A stretch of 64,000 bases of DNA from Bradyrhizobium sp. 199 (GTDB taxonomy: Bacteria; Pseudomonadota; Alphaproteobacteria; Rhizobiales; Xanthobacteraceae), in assembly GCF_023073355.1 (NCBI RefSeq), contig NZ_JADPJI010000005.1:558001-622000 (forward strand), in the 5' to 3' direction. How positions within the stretch are numbered: position 1 is the first letter of the stretch; the number at the start of each line of letters is the position of its first letter. Positions 8,278-17,043 of the stretch are shown here, one piece after another. A program made the translations under genes and the position numbers. The notes under the pieces are model-generated. The model searched no databases, was not told the origin of the DNA, and saw nothing but the letters and a program-made list of their open reading frames with translations.

Positions 8278-8886
8278 ATGATCGAGTTCTTCTTCGACTG
8301 TTCCAGCCCCTGGACCTATCTCGCCTTCCACAATATCCAGCCGCTCGCCAGAGAGCTTGGCGCGGAGATCGTCTGGCGGCCGATCCTGGTCGGCGGCATC
8401 TTCAATACGGTCAACCCGAGCGTCTACGCGCAGCGCGAGACCCCGGTGCCGCTGAAAACGCGCTATATGAAGAAGGATCTTCAGGACTGGGCGCGCTCGG
8501 CCGGCCTGTCGATCAAGATGCCGCCGACGGTGTTTCCGGTGAACAGCGTGAAGGCGATGCGTGGCTGTATCTGGCTGGGTGCCGACGTGGTGACGTTCGC
8601 CACCGCATTGTTCGAGGCCTATTGGGGCGGCGACAAGGACATCTCGCAGGATGCGGTGCTGGCCGAGATCTGCAGCAAGGTCGGTATCGACGAGCGAAAA
8701 TTCTTCGCCGGCATCTCGGAGCAGAGCATCAAGGATCAGCTCAAGGCGAATACGGAAGAGGTGATCGCCCGCGGCGGCTTCGGCTCGCCGACGATCTTCC
8801 TTGGCAAGACCGACATGTATTTTGGCAATGACCGCCTGCCGCTGATCCGCGAGGCGCTGCTGCGCAGCAAGGCGAGCGCGGCCTGA
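8278..8886 (+). CDS. 2-hydroxychromene-2-carboxylate isomerase family protein (DsbA-like)
   Basis: A 202-residue protein of the NahD/kappa-GST group. The N-terminus FFFDCSSPWTYLAF carries the Ser in place of the thioredoxin Cys that binds glutathione in this family. GFGSPTIFL near residue 165 holds the cis-Pro loop. Characterised members isomerise 2-hydroxychromene-2-carboxylate in naphthalene breakdown, but many homologues lie outside aromatic pathways and the substrate here is not shown. The aagggaaacgcc sequence supplies a ribosome-binding site. Its stop overlaps the start of the following oxidoreductase by one base, so the two are coupled. Confidence 0.87.
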   Translation: MIEFFFDCSSPWTYLAFHNIQPLARELGAEIVWRPILVGGIFNTVNPSVYAQRETPVPLKTRYMKKDLQDWARSAGLSIKMPPTVFPVNSVKAMRGCIWLGADVVTFATALFEAYWGGDKDISQDAVLAEICSKVGIDERKFFAGISEQSIKDQLKANTEEVIARGGFGSPTIFLGKTDMYFGNDRLPLIREALLRSKASAA

Positions 8887-9863
8887 TGGTGCGCGCTGTC
8901 GTCTGCCGCACGCTTGGCTCGCCCGAAACCTTGCGGCTGGAGGAGTTTCCGCCCCGCGCCCTGAAACTGGGCGAGGTGCGCGTCGCGATCCGGGCCGCCG
9001 GGCTGAATTTTCCGGATGTGCTGATGGCCGCCGGCGAATATCAGCTCAAGCCGGAGCTGCCGTTCACGCCGGGCATGGAAGCCGCTGGTGACGTGACCGA
9101 AGTGGGCGCGGAGGCGAGCGGTGTTGCCGTCGGCGACAAGGTCATCGTCAAGATGCGACACGGCGCCTTCACCGATGAAGCGGTGGTGACGCCGTCGCAG
9201 CTGACCCCCAAGCCGTCCACGTTCGACTATGCGGAGTCTGCGACCTATCTCGCCGGCCATGGCACCGCCTATCATGCGCTGATCGATCGCGGCCGGGTTA
9301 CGCCCGGTGAGGTGCTGCTGGTGCATGGCGCCGGCGGCGGCGTTGGCCTTGCTGCCGTCGAGATCGGCAAGATGCTGGGTGCGATCGTGATCGCGACCGC
9401 CTCCAGCGACGAGAAACTTGCCATCGCCAAGGCGCGCGGCGCCGACCATCTCGTGCGTTACGATCGCGAGCCGTTTCGCGATGCCGTCAAGCGCATCACC
9501 GATGGCCGCGGCGCCGACGTCGTGTTCGATCCCGTCGGCGGCCAGGTCTTTGAGGACTCGATGCGCTGCATCGCCTGGGGCGCGCGGCTGCTGGTGATCG
9601 GCTTCACCGGCGGCATCGGCTCGGCCAAGACCAATCTCCTGCTGATCAAGGGCGCCAGCGTGCTCGGCGTGCGCGCGGGCGAAGCGGTGCGGAAGAACCC
9701 GGCGCTGGGTGAGGTCCGGCTGAAGGCGCTCTTGGAGTGGGCGGAGGAGGGCAAGCTGCGCCCCAACGTCTCGCACCGTCTGCCGCTGGCGGACTATGCA
9801 AAGGCGATGCAGCTGTTGCTCGACCGCAAGGCGATCGGGCGCGTCGCGCTGGTGATGGAGTAG
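8886..9863 (+). CDS. NADPH:quinone oxidoreductase family protein
   Basis: A 325-residue zinc-independent medium-chain dehydrogenase/reductase. It has a GroES-like N-terminal domain (LNFPDVLMAAGEYQ, residues 40-53) and a Rossmann domain with GAGGGVGLA at 148-156. The Cys and His zinc ligands of alcohol dehydrogenases are absent, as expected of quinone oxidoreductases. These enzymes reduce quinones or enones with NADPH. Start codon and the preceding stop overlap (TGATG), so it forms an operon with the isomerase gene. It ends before a family A repeat that separates it from the convergent crotonase gene. Confidence 0.88.
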   Translation: MVRAVVCRTLGSPETLRLEEFPPRALKLGEVRVAIRAAGLNFPDVLMAAGEYQLKPELPFTPGMEAAGDVTEVGAEASGVAVGDKVIVKMRHGAFTDEAVVTPSQLTPKPSTFDYAESATYLAGHGTAYHALIDRGRVTPGEVLLVHGAGGGVGLAAVEIGKMLGAIVIATASSDEKLAIAKARGADHLVRYDREPFRDAVKRITDGRGADVVFDPVGGQVFEDSMRCIAWGARLLVIGFTGGIGSAKTNLLLIKGASVLGVRAGEAVRKNPALGEVRLKALLEWAEEGKLRPNVSHRLPLADYAKAMQLLLDRKAIGRVALVME

Positions 9864-9867
9864 TTTC

Positions 9868-9943
9868 GTCATTCCGGGGCGCCCGGAGGGCGAACCCGGA
9901 ATCTCGAGATTCCGGGTTCTCTCTTCGCGAGCCCCGGAATGAC
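9868..9943. repeat. Palindromic intergenic repeat, family A, copy 4
   Basis: A 76-base copy with the outer inverted repeat gtcattccggggc/gccccggaatgac and the inner cccggaatctcgagattccggg palindrome. It sits between two convergent genes (quinone reductase and crotonase), where it could act as a bidirectional structured 3' end. Confidence 0.82.
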
Positions 9944-9949
9944 CGTGAA

Positions 9950-10840
9950 CTATTTATATTCCCGCTCCGTCCACCATGGGAAATAGTCCGGCATATCGCT
10001 CGACACCTTGTTCTTGAATTGCGCCGGACGCTTCTCCAGGAACGACACCACGCCTTCCTTGACGTCGTCGGAGCGGCCGCGGGCGTAGATGCCGCGGCTG
10101 TCGACCTTGTGGGCTTCCATGGGATCGTCGGCGCCCATCATCCGCCACATCATCTGGCGGATCAGCGCAACGGATACCGGCGCGGTCTTCACGGCAAATT
10201 CCTTGGCAAGCGCGCGGGCGGTCGGCAACAGATCGTCGGGGGCGACGACTTTGCTGACGAGACGGCCAGCGAGGGCCTCTTGCGCCGGGAAGACGCGCCC
10301 GGAATAGCACCATTCCAGCGCCTGCGAGATGCCGACGATGCGCGGCAGGAACCAGCTCGACGCCGCCTCCGGCACGATGCCGCGCTGGGAGAACACGAAG
10401 CCGAACCGCGCCGCGTCCGAGGCAATGCGGATGTCCATCGCAAGCTGCATGGTGACGCCGATGCCGACGGCAGGGCCGTTCACGGCGGCGATCACCGGCT
10501 TGAGGCACTTGAAGATTCGCAGTGTCACCTGGCCGCCGCCGTCGCGCACCTGCGGATCGCTATAGTCGACCTTGCCGTCGGCAAAGCGCTTCACGGGACC
10601 ACGGCGCGCGTCGCGATCGAACGTGTCGGCGCCGGAGGAGAGGTCGGCGCCCGCGCAAAAACCGCGGCCGGCGCCGGTGACGATGATGGCGCGGACATTG
10701 TCGTCCTTGTCGGCGGCGTCGAATGCGTCGATCAGCTCGGCCTGCATCTGCGCGTTGAAGGCGTTGAGCTTGTCGGGCCGGTTCAGCGTGATGGTGAGGA
10801 TCTGCTCGGCGACCTCGTATTTGATCGTCTCATACGCCAT
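9950..10840 (-). CDS. Enoyl-CoA hydratase/isomerase family protein (crotonase 1)
   Basis: A 296-residue crotonase. The oxyanion-hole segments are GRGFCAGADL near residue 58-67 and AAVNGPAVGIG near 120. Glu in GIVPEAASSWFLPR occupies one catalytic position. It has an insert (SSGADTFDRDARRGPVKRFADG) after the first oxyanion motif, making it about 30 residues longer than typical enoyl-CoA hydratases. It would act on an acyl-CoA in the cytoplasm; the substrate is unknown. It is the last gene of the minus-strand peptide/amide region, separated from the amidase gene by a repeat, so co-transcription is uncertain. Confidence 0.87.
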   Translation of the reverse strand: MAYETIKYEVAEQILTITLNRPDKLNAFNAQMQAELIDAFDAADKDDNVRAIIVTGAGRGFCAGADLSSGADTFDRDARRGPVKRFADGKVDYSDPQVRDGGGQVTLRIFKCLKPVIAAVNGPAVGIGVTMQLAMDIRIASDAARFGFVFSQRGIVPEAASSWFLPRIVGISQALEWCYSGRVFPAQEALAGRLVSKVVAPDDLLPTARALAKEFAVKTAPVSVALIRQMMWRMMGADDPMEAHKVDSRGIYARGRSDDVKEGVVSFLEKRPAQFKNKVSSDMPDYFPWWTEREYK

Positions 10841-10880
10841 GTGGTTTCCTTCCCTGTTTCTTTGCCGGTCTCTCTAGCAT

Positions 10881-10980
10881 GTCATTCCGGGGCGCGCGAC
10901 GCGCGAACCCGGAATCCATCTCTCCGCACCGATTGTGCCGAGGAATGGATTCCGGGCTTGCGCCAAGACGGCGCAAAACG
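10881..10980. repeat. Palindromic intergenic repeat, family A variant
   Basis: A longer variant beginning gtcattccggggcgcgcgacgcgcg with inner arms ggaatccat/atggattcc around a divergent loop, then a degenerate right end. It lies between the amidase and crotonase genes. Confidence 0.7.
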
Positions 10981-10990
10981 AGAGAGCGTG

Positions 10991-12418
10991 TTAATGCGCC
11001 GGCGGCTTCGGCCAGGGCCGCTGCGGCCCGCGCAGACCTTCGAACGCCTTGGCCATGCCGAGCACGCCGATATCGTCGAAGCGGCGGCCGACGATCTGCA
11101 CGCCGATGGGAAAGCCCTTCGCGTCGAAGCCGCCGTTGAGCGAGACGGCAGGGTTCTCCGACATATTCCACGGCACGGTATAGGCGATGTGCTCGAACGG
11201 CTTCATCGGATCGTTGGTCGGCGAGGCCCACTCCGCCGCATAGTTCACGTTCGGCGCGGTCGGCGAGATCACATAGTCGAGCTCGCAGAACAGCTTTCCT
11301 GCCGCGGCCCGGATCGCCATGGTCTGGTTGAAGCCGCGGATGACATCGACGCCCGACAGTTTCGCGCCGGACTCGCCCCATCTGAAGATATAGGGCAGCA
11401 CCTTGGCCCGGTCGGCCGGCGTCAGCTTGGCCAGATCGTCCCACATCCGCGCGCGCCAGAAATTGTCGAGCCCATCGAGCATCTCGCGGGTGAGGATGCC
11501 ATCGACTTCGGTGACGACCGCACCTGCGGACTCGAACGCTTTTGCCGCCTTCACCGCGACCTCGCGCACCGGCTTCTCCAGCGCCAGGCCGCAGCCGGGA
11601 TCAAGCATCAGCCCGATGCGCAGTTTTCGCGGAGACTTCTCCAGGCCCTTCCAGTTGAGCGGCTCGGCGGGCAGGCTCATGCCGTCGCGCCGGTCGGGCT
11701 TGGCGATCACGCTCATCATCAGCGCGCAATCGTCGACCGTGCGGGTCATGGGACCCGCGACGCGGCCGACATAGGCAGGGTCGATCGGCACGCGGCCGAA
11801 GCTCGGCTTCAAGCCGACGAGGCCGCACCAGCCGGCCGGCAGGCGCACCGAGCCGCCGATGTCGGTGCCGAGATGCAGCGGACCATAGCCGGCTGCAGCG
11901 GCCGCGCCGGCACCGGCGCTGGAGCCGCCGGGATTCTTGGAGAGGTCCCAGGGATTGCGCGCCAGCGCGTGGAAGCTGGAGAGCCCGGAGGACAGCATGC
12001 CGTAATCTGGCATGGTGGTCTTGGCGAAGATGATCGCGCCGGCCTCGCGCAGCCGCGCTGCGGGCGGGGCGTCCTTCTCGGCCGGCACGAGCTTGACGCT
12101 GGCCGCCCCGAGCGGCACCGGCACGCCCTTGGTCGCGATGTTGTCTTTCACTGTGACCGGAACGCCGTCGAGCGCGCCGGATGGCTCGCCGCCGGCCCAG
12201 CGCGCGGTCGAGGCCTTCGCGGTCTCGCGCGCGCCGTCGGGATCGAGTGCATAGAGCGCCTTCAGATGCGGCTCCCACGCAGCGACGTGCGCGAGCACGT
12301 CCTCCAGCACCTCGCTCGGCGAGAACTGCTTGGCGCGATAGCCCGCGATCAGATCGACCGCGGACAGATCGTGCAGCGGGGTGATCGCCTCTTCGACGTT
12401 CTCTTTATGCACTGGCAC
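10991..12418 (-). CDS. Amidase signature family amidase
   Basis: A 475-residue amidase signature enzyme. The Ser-cisSer-Lys triad is visible: Lys91 (VTVKDN), Ser166 in GGSSAGAGAAA and nucleophile Ser190 in TDIGGSVRLPA. Length fits the family. These cytoplasmic enzymes hydrolyse carboxylic or N-acyl amides. Its start overlaps the end of the M20D gene by 14 bases on the same strand, indicating co-transcription. In this operon it could release ammonia or an amine from imported peptide or amide compounds. The exact substrate is not readable from sequence, and relation to GatA is through the fold only (no gatB or gatC nearby). Confidence 0.9.
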   Translation of the reverse strand: MPVHKENVEEAITPLHDLSAVDLIAGYRAKQFSPSEVLEDVLAHVAAWEPHLKALYALDPDGARETAKASTARWAGGEPSGALDGVPVTVKDNIATKGVPVPLGAASVKLVPAEKDAPPAARLREAGAIIFAKTTMPDYGMLSSGLSSFHALARNPWDLSKNPGGSSAGAGAAAAAGYGPLHLGTDIGGSVRLPAGWCGLVGLKPSFGRVPIDPAYVGRVAGPMTRTVDDCALMMSVIAKPDRRDGMSLPAEPLNWKGLEKSPRKLRIGLMLDPGCGLALEKPVREVAVKAAKAFESAGAVVTEVDGILTREMLDGLDNFWRARMWDDLAKLTPADRAKVLPYIFRWGESGAKLSGVDVIRGFNQTMAIRAAAGKLFCELDYVISPTAPNVNYAAEWASPTNDPMKPFEHIAYTVPWNMSENPAVSLNGGFDAKGFPIGVQIVGRRFDDIGVLGMAKAFEGLRGPQRPWPKPPAH

Positions 12419-13577
12419 CTACCGGCATGCGCGTCTCGACGATGCGGGCGAACATGCTGGCGCCGATCGGCAGAATCTTGTCGTCGAGCACGAAGCCGGG
12501 ATTGTGCACGGGCACCGAGCCGTCATGGCCGACCCAGAAATAGGCGCCGGGAATGGTCTGCAGCATGTCGGCAAAATCCTCGCTGCCCATCTTCGGCTGG
12601 GCACGGGTGATCACGTTGGCGGGCTCGACGATGGTGCGCGCGACCTCCTCGACCACCTTGGACTGCTCGACCTGGTTGACCAGCACGTCGAAGGTGTCGC
12701 GGATGTCGACGTCGATCACGCACTCATAGGCGCTCGCGATGCCGGCGCAGATCGTGCGGATGCGTTCGCTGATCAGGGTGCGGACGTCTTTCGAGAAGGT
12801 GCGGATGGTGCCGCACAGATGCGCATCACCGGGGATGACGTTGTAGGCGGAACCGGCGTGGATCTGCGTGATCGAGATGACGGCGGCCTGCAGCGGCTCG
12901 ACGTTGCGGCTGACGATGGTCTGGATCGCCTGCGCCAGCGTGGTCGCGATGATCACCGCGTCCTTGGAGCGCTCGGGCATCGCGCCATGCGCGCCATAGC
13001 CGGTGATGCGGAGGTCAAAGAAGTCGGCGCTGGCCATCGCGGGTCCGGGCAGGATCGCGATCTCGCCATGGTTGAGGTCGGGCGCGTTGTGCAGGCCGTA
13101 GAGCTCATCGCAGGGAAACTTCTCGAACAGTCCATCCTTGATCATCGCGCGGGCGCCGCCGAGGCCTTCCTCGGCCGGCTGGAAGATCAGGTGCACGGTG
13201 CCGTCGAAATTCCTGGTCTCGGCGAGGTAGCGCGCGGTGCCGAGCAGTATCGTGGTGTGGCCGTCATGGCCGCAGCCGTGGAAGCGGCCGGGGATTTTCG
13301 AACTCCATTTCAGATTGGTGTTCTCTTCCATCGGCAGCGCGTCCATGTCGGCGCGGAGGCCGATGCGCTTGCCGCTCGAACCCTTGCCCTTGATGACGCC
13401 GATCACGCCCGTGCCGCCGAGGCCGCGATGCACCTCGATGCCCCAGCTCTTCAGCTTGTCGGCGACGATGCCGGAGGTGCGCACTTCCTCGAACCCGATC
13501 TCGGGATGGGCATGGAGGTCGCGGCGGATGGCTGTGAGTTCGTCGGCGTAGCCGTCGATGCGGTCGATGGTGGGCAT
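12405..13577 (-). CDS. M20D amidohydrolase (hippurate hydrolase/aminoacylase type)
   Basis: A 390-residue M20 metallopeptidase of subfamily D. Metal-site residues are in HGCGHDGHT near residue 96-104, EEGLGGARAM near 136 and LHNAPDL near 160; GSEDFADML near 355 is the C-terminal ligand block. HAHPEIGFEE at the N-terminus is characteristic. Such enzymes cleave N-acyl amino acids or related amides. The gene sits 14 bases downstream of the M81 peptidase gene and overlaps the amidase gene, so the three form a hydrolase unit behind the peptide transporter. Substrate specificity (hippurate, N-acetyl amino acid, carbamoyl compound) cannot be decided. Confidence 0.9.
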   Translation of the reverse strand: MPTIDRIDGYADELTAIRRDLHAHPEIGFEEVRTSGIVADKLKSWGIEVHRGLGGTGVIGVIKGKGSSGKRIGLRADMDALPMEENTNLKWSSKIPGRFHGCGHDGHTTILLGTARYLAETRNFDGTVHLIFQPAEEGLGGARAMIKDGLFEKFPCDELYGLHNAPDLNHGEIAILPGPAMASADFFDLRITGYGAHGAMPERSKDAVIIATTLAQAIQTIVSRNVEPLQAAVISITQIHAGSAYNVIPGDAHLCGTIRTFSKDVRTLISERIRTICAGIASAYECVIDVDIRDTFDVLVNQVEQSKVVEEVARTIVEPANVITRAQPKMGSEDFADMLQTIPGAYFWVGHDGSVPVHNPGFVLDDKILPIGASMFARIVETRMPVGASA

Positions 13578-13591
13578 GTGTTCCTGTCCGG

Positions 13592-15100
13592 TTAGCGTGA
13601 AGGTGGATTGAAAACGGGACCGTTCGGCTTGATGCGGATGCCCGGGCGCAGACGCGTCCAGGGCAGCGTTGCGGTGTCGGCCGGCATCGCGCCGGGCGCG
13701 GCGCAGATCAGAAGCATCTCCGCGATCGGCTCGAAATCGGCGCGGAAGTGCACCGAGCTCTTGTTGACCAGGATCTTCTCACGCGTGGGCTCGATGCCGA
13801 CATAGCGGTACATCGCCTGGTCGGCGAGCTGCGCCTTGTGCGAGCTCACCACGACGCGGACGTCGCCGATGCGCAGGCAGGCCGAGGGGCCCATCTCCAT
13901 CTCGCGGCCGCCATAGTAAGGGCCGGGCGCGACGAAGCGGCCGTCGGACAGCTTTTCGACGACGAAGGTCTCGCGATAAGGCTCGTCCCCGGGGATGCCG
14001 GACTTGCCGCCGAGCGACAGCGTGACGGCAGCGCCGACGCCGGCCGCATGCGCGGCCTTGGCCGACACCGGATCGTAGATCGCGCCCGTCGCTGCGCTCG
14101 CCTTGTTGCGCACCAGCGCGCGCAGCATGCCGGTGGTGTCGGAATCGCCGCCGGCGCCAGGATTGTCCTGGGTGTCGGCGATGATGATCGGCTTGCTTGC
14201 GCCTTTGGAAAGCTCCATGGCGTGGCGCACGCCTTCGTCGGGAGACCAGATCTTGCCGTCGAAATCGTCCTCGTGGCTTTCGATCAGCTTCACGATCGCA
14301 TCGGCCGCACGGTCGGCGTCCTCTTGCGTCCTGCCATAGGCGAACACGCTCGGACTGCAGTCGCGGAAGTCGGCAGCAGGGAATCCCGGTGCAAAGGAGA
14401 GCGTCGGAACCGCATCGCTCTCCAGCGCGGCGAGTTTTTCGTAGATGCCCTTGGTCGGCTGGTCGTTGGTGCACTGCCAGCTGATCGGGATCAGGAACGG
14501 CAATTGCCGGAACGCCTTTGCGAAGCGTTGCTTCGTCTTCAGCAGCAGGGCGAGATGCCGCGCCGAGGCGCGGCCGGTCTCGGCCATGTCGACATGGGGA
14601 TAGGTGCGGTAGGCGATCAGCGCGTCGGCATGCTCGATCATCGCGGGCGTAACGTTGGCGTGCAGGTCGAGGCTGGCGACGAGCGGAACATCCTTGCCGA
14701 TGAGGCGGCGCACGCGGGCGAGAATCTCGCCTTCGCCGTCGTCGAGATGCTCGGTCACCATGGCGCCGTGCAAGTCGAGATAGACGGCATCGATGGGACC
14801 GGCGGCTGCGATGCCCTCAACCATCACCTTCACGATGCGTTCAAAAGCATCCTCCGTGACATGCGCCGAGGGGCTGGCCCCGCAGGCGATCGTCGGAACG
14901 AGTTCCCAGCCGTTGGCTTCAGCGCTGTCGACGAAGCCGGCGAGGCCGACATTGATGCGCCGCATCACCTTCAACACGTCGGCGCCCTCCGTCATCGCCG
15001 GCCAGCCGCCGCCATGCTGGAAATCGGCGAAGGTTGCCTTGGTGGGAGCGAAGGTGTTGGTCTCGTGCAGGAAGCCGCCGACGGCGATACGTGTCATCAA
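13592..15100 (-). CDS. M81 family metallopeptidase (MlrC-like)
   Basis: A 502-residue protein with the MlrC N-terminal domain (MTRIAVGGFLHETNTFAPT) and C-terminal domain. The segment GAMVTEHLDDGEGE followed by DLHANVTPAM and the ADTQDNPGAGGDSDTTG block are strongly conserved in the family. MlrC of Sphingomonas cleaves linearised microcystin and the tetrapeptide; most homologues sit, as here, beside peptide ABC transporters and act on unknown peptides. Translation may start at either of two adjacent ATGs at the 5' end. It follows the fused ATPase gene after a family C repeat and precedes the M20D gene by 14 bases. Confidence 0.9.
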   Translation of the reverse strand: MMTRIAVGGFLHETNTFAPTKATFADFQHGGGWPAMTEGADVLKVMRRINVGLAGFVDSAEANGWELVPTIACGASPSAHVTEDAFERIVKVMVEGIAAAGPIDAVYLDLHGAMVTEHLDDGEGEILARVRRLIGKDVPLVASLDLHANVTPAMIEHADALIAYRTYPHVDMAETGRASARHLALLLKTKQRFAKAFRQLPFLIPISWQCTNDQPTKGIYEKLAALESDAVPTLSFAPGFPAADFRDCSPSVFAYGRTQEDADRAADAIVKLIESHEDDFDGKIWSPDEGVRHAMELSKGASKPIIIADTQDNPGAGGDSDTTGMLRALVRNKASAATGAIYDPVSAKAAHAAGVGAAVTLSLGGKSGIPGDEPYRETFVVEKLSDGRFVAPGPYYGGREMEMGPSACLRIGDVRVVVSSHKAQLADQAMYRYVGIEPTREKILVNKSSVHFRADFEPIAEMLLICAAPGAMPADTATLPWTRLRPGIRIKPNGPVFNPPSR

Positions 15101-15250
15101 TTTAAGTCCAGCGTTGGAAAGTGCGCGACGTTAGCCTTGGCTCTGCGGGGAGAGCAAGGTGAGAGGCAATCGCGCCGTGCATGGGGTCAAGTTGTTTTGG
15201 GAATGCTGCGGTTGCGGGTACGTTTGAGCTGCTCCGCCAACCAGACTCCT

Positions 15251-15382
15251 GGTGTCGTCCCTGCGAAAGCAGGGACGCATAGCCCCAGGGAGGAGTTTGG
15301 GAAGGCTCGTGGTCCGGGATTAGCACCGCACGCGACCGGCAGATTCCGCGGTATGGGTCCCGGCGTTCGCCGGGACGACACC
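15251..15382. repeat. Palindromic intergenic repeat, family C
   Basis: A 132-base element with perfect 10-base terminal inverted repeats, ggtgtcgtcc at the left and ggacgacacc at the right. Each end has its own hairpin (tccctgcgaaagcaggga; tcccggcgttcgccggga). It lies in the 293-base gap between the M81 peptidase gene and the fused ATPase gene; nothing else was seen in that gap. Confidence 0.8.
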
Positions 15383-15393
15383 GGTGAATGTAG

Positions 15394-17043
15394 CTACAGC
15401 GTCGCCGCCGCGCCTTCCGACACCGGCCGGAAGTTCGCAAAGTCCCAGCCGCGCCCGGGTGCTGCTTCCAGCAGCGCCCTGGTGTAGGCCTCCTTCGGAT
15501 GCGTCAGCACCTCGGCGGCGGGGCCTTGCTCGACGACGCGGCCGTGCTGCATCACCACGACCTCGTCGCAAATCTGCGCGGCGACGCGCAAATCGTGGGT
15601 GATGAACAGGATCGCGATGCCGAGGCGGTTCTGGATCTCGTGGAGCAACTCCAGCACCTGCGCCTGCACGGAGACGTCGAGCGCGGAGACCGCTTCGTCC
15701 GCGACCAGCACGTCGGGATCGAGCGCGAGTGCGCGGGCGATGGCGATGCGCTGACGCTGGCCCCCCGAGAATTGGTGCGGATAGCGCGACACCGCATCGG
15801 CCGGCAGACCGACGAGCTCGAGCAGTTCGCGCGCCCGTTTCATCGCGTCAGTGTGCGCGACGCCGTAATTGATCGGGCCTTCGGCGATGCTCTCGCCGAC
15901 GGTGACGCGGGGATTGAGCGAGCGATAGGGATCCTGGAATACGATCTGGATCTTCTGCCGGTGCGGCTGCAGCAGGCGCCGCGAGATGTCGGCGATCTCG
16001 CGCCCGGCGAGGCGTACGCCGCCGGAGGTCGGGTCGATCAGGCGCACGATACAGCGCGCCACCGTCGACTTGCCCGAGCCGCTCTCGCCGACGATGCCCA
16101 GCGTGCGGCCCTTGCGCAGCCTCAGCGTCACCTTGTCGGCGGCGACGACCTCGCGGCCTTTACCGAAGAAGGCGCGTTCCTTGTAGACCTTGCTGAGCTC
16201 GTTGGCCTCGAGCACCACGGGCTCACGGCTATCCTCGCGCGGTGGCCGGGGCACCAGGCTTGGCACCGCAGAGAGCAGGTTGCGGGTGTACTCCATGGTC
16301 GGATTGCGCAGCACGGTGTCGAGAGGGCCGGTCTCGACCAGGCGGCCCTGCCGCATCACCGCGACGCGGTCGGCGATCTCGGCGACCACGCCCATGTCGT
16401 GGGTGATGAACAGCACGGCGGTGCCGTGATCGCGCTGCAGGTCGCGGATCAGGGTCAAAATCTGCTTCTGTGTGGTGACGTCGAGCGCCGTGGTCGGCTC
16501 GTCGGCAATGAGGAGCTTCGGCTCCAGCACCAGCGCCATCGCGATCATGATGCGCTGGCGCTGGCCGCCGGAGAGGCGGTGCGGGTAGGAGGCGAAGATG
16601 CGCTCGACCTGGGGCAGGCGAACCTGCTCCATCATGTCGAGGATGCGCTTCTTTCGCGCTTTGGCATCGAGATTGGTGTGGGCGCGCAGAACCTCGTCGA
16701 TCTGGCCGCCGACCGGCACCACCGGATTGAGCGCGGTCATCGGCTCCTGGAAGATCATGGCCATCCGCGTGGCGCGCAGCTGCCGCAGGCGGCGGTCGGT
16801 GGCGGTGAGGATCTCCTCGCCGACCAGCTTGACGCTGCCGCCGGTCGGCACCAGCGTGCCCTTGGGCAAGAGCCCCATCGTGGTGAGCGAGGTCACCGAC
16901 TTGCCCGAGCCGCTTTCGCCGACAAGGCACAGCGTCTCGCGCTCATGGACCTGGATCGAGATGCCGTCGATGATCTTCGGTCCGCCCGGCTTCTTGCCGA
17001 TCGAGACGACGAGATTGTTGATGTCGAGGATGATGTTGGTCAT
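15394..17043 (-). CDS. Peptide ABC transporter, fused double ATP-binding protein (DppD-DppF type)
   Basis: A 549-residue fusion of two ABC ATPases, as in GsiA or YejF. The first half has Walker A GESGSGKSVT, signature LSGGQRQR and Walker B LLIADEPTTALDV. The second has GESGSGKSTVAR, FSGGQRQR and VLVADEAVSALDV, where Ala replaces the usual Pro after the catalytic Glu. It powers import of oligopeptide-like solutes through the two permeases encoded just upstream. The frame is open to 17337, but the ATG at 17043 overlaps the DppC-type stop by one base (TGATG) and begins MTNIILDINNLVV, so this start is chosen. Confidence 0.92.
   Translation of the reverse strand: MTNIILDINNLVVSIGKKPGGPKIIDGISIQVHERETLCLVGESGSGKSVTSLTTMGLLPKGTLVPTGGSVKLVGEEILTATDRRLRQLRATRMAMIFQEPMTALNPVVPVGGQIDEVLRAHTNLDAKARKKRILDMMEQVRLPQVERIFASYPHRLSGGQRQRIMIAMALVLEPKLLIADEPTTALDVTTQKQILTLIRDLQRDHGTAVLFITHDMGVVAEIADRVAVMRQGRLVETGPLDTVLRNPTMEYTRNLLSAVPSLVPRPPREDSREPVVLEANELSKVYKERAFFGKGREVVAADKVTLRLRKGRTLGIVGESGSGKSTVARCIVRLIDPTSGGVRLAGREIADISRRLLQPHRQKIQIVFQDPYRSLNPRVTVGESIAEGPINYGVAHTDAMKRARELLELVGLPADAVSRYPHQFSGGQRQRIAIARALALDPDVLVADEAVSALDVSVQAQVLELLHEIQNRLGIAILFITHDLRVAAQICDEVVVMQHGRVVEQGPAAEVLTHPKEAYTRALLEAAPGRGWDFANFRPVSEGAAATL

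Noticed and set aside
9737..12610. Plus-strand open frame of 957 codons
   Set aside because: It runs antisense to the crotonase, amidase and M20D genes and is open only because of codon bias at high G+C; the translation is Arg/Ala/His-rich without family motifs.
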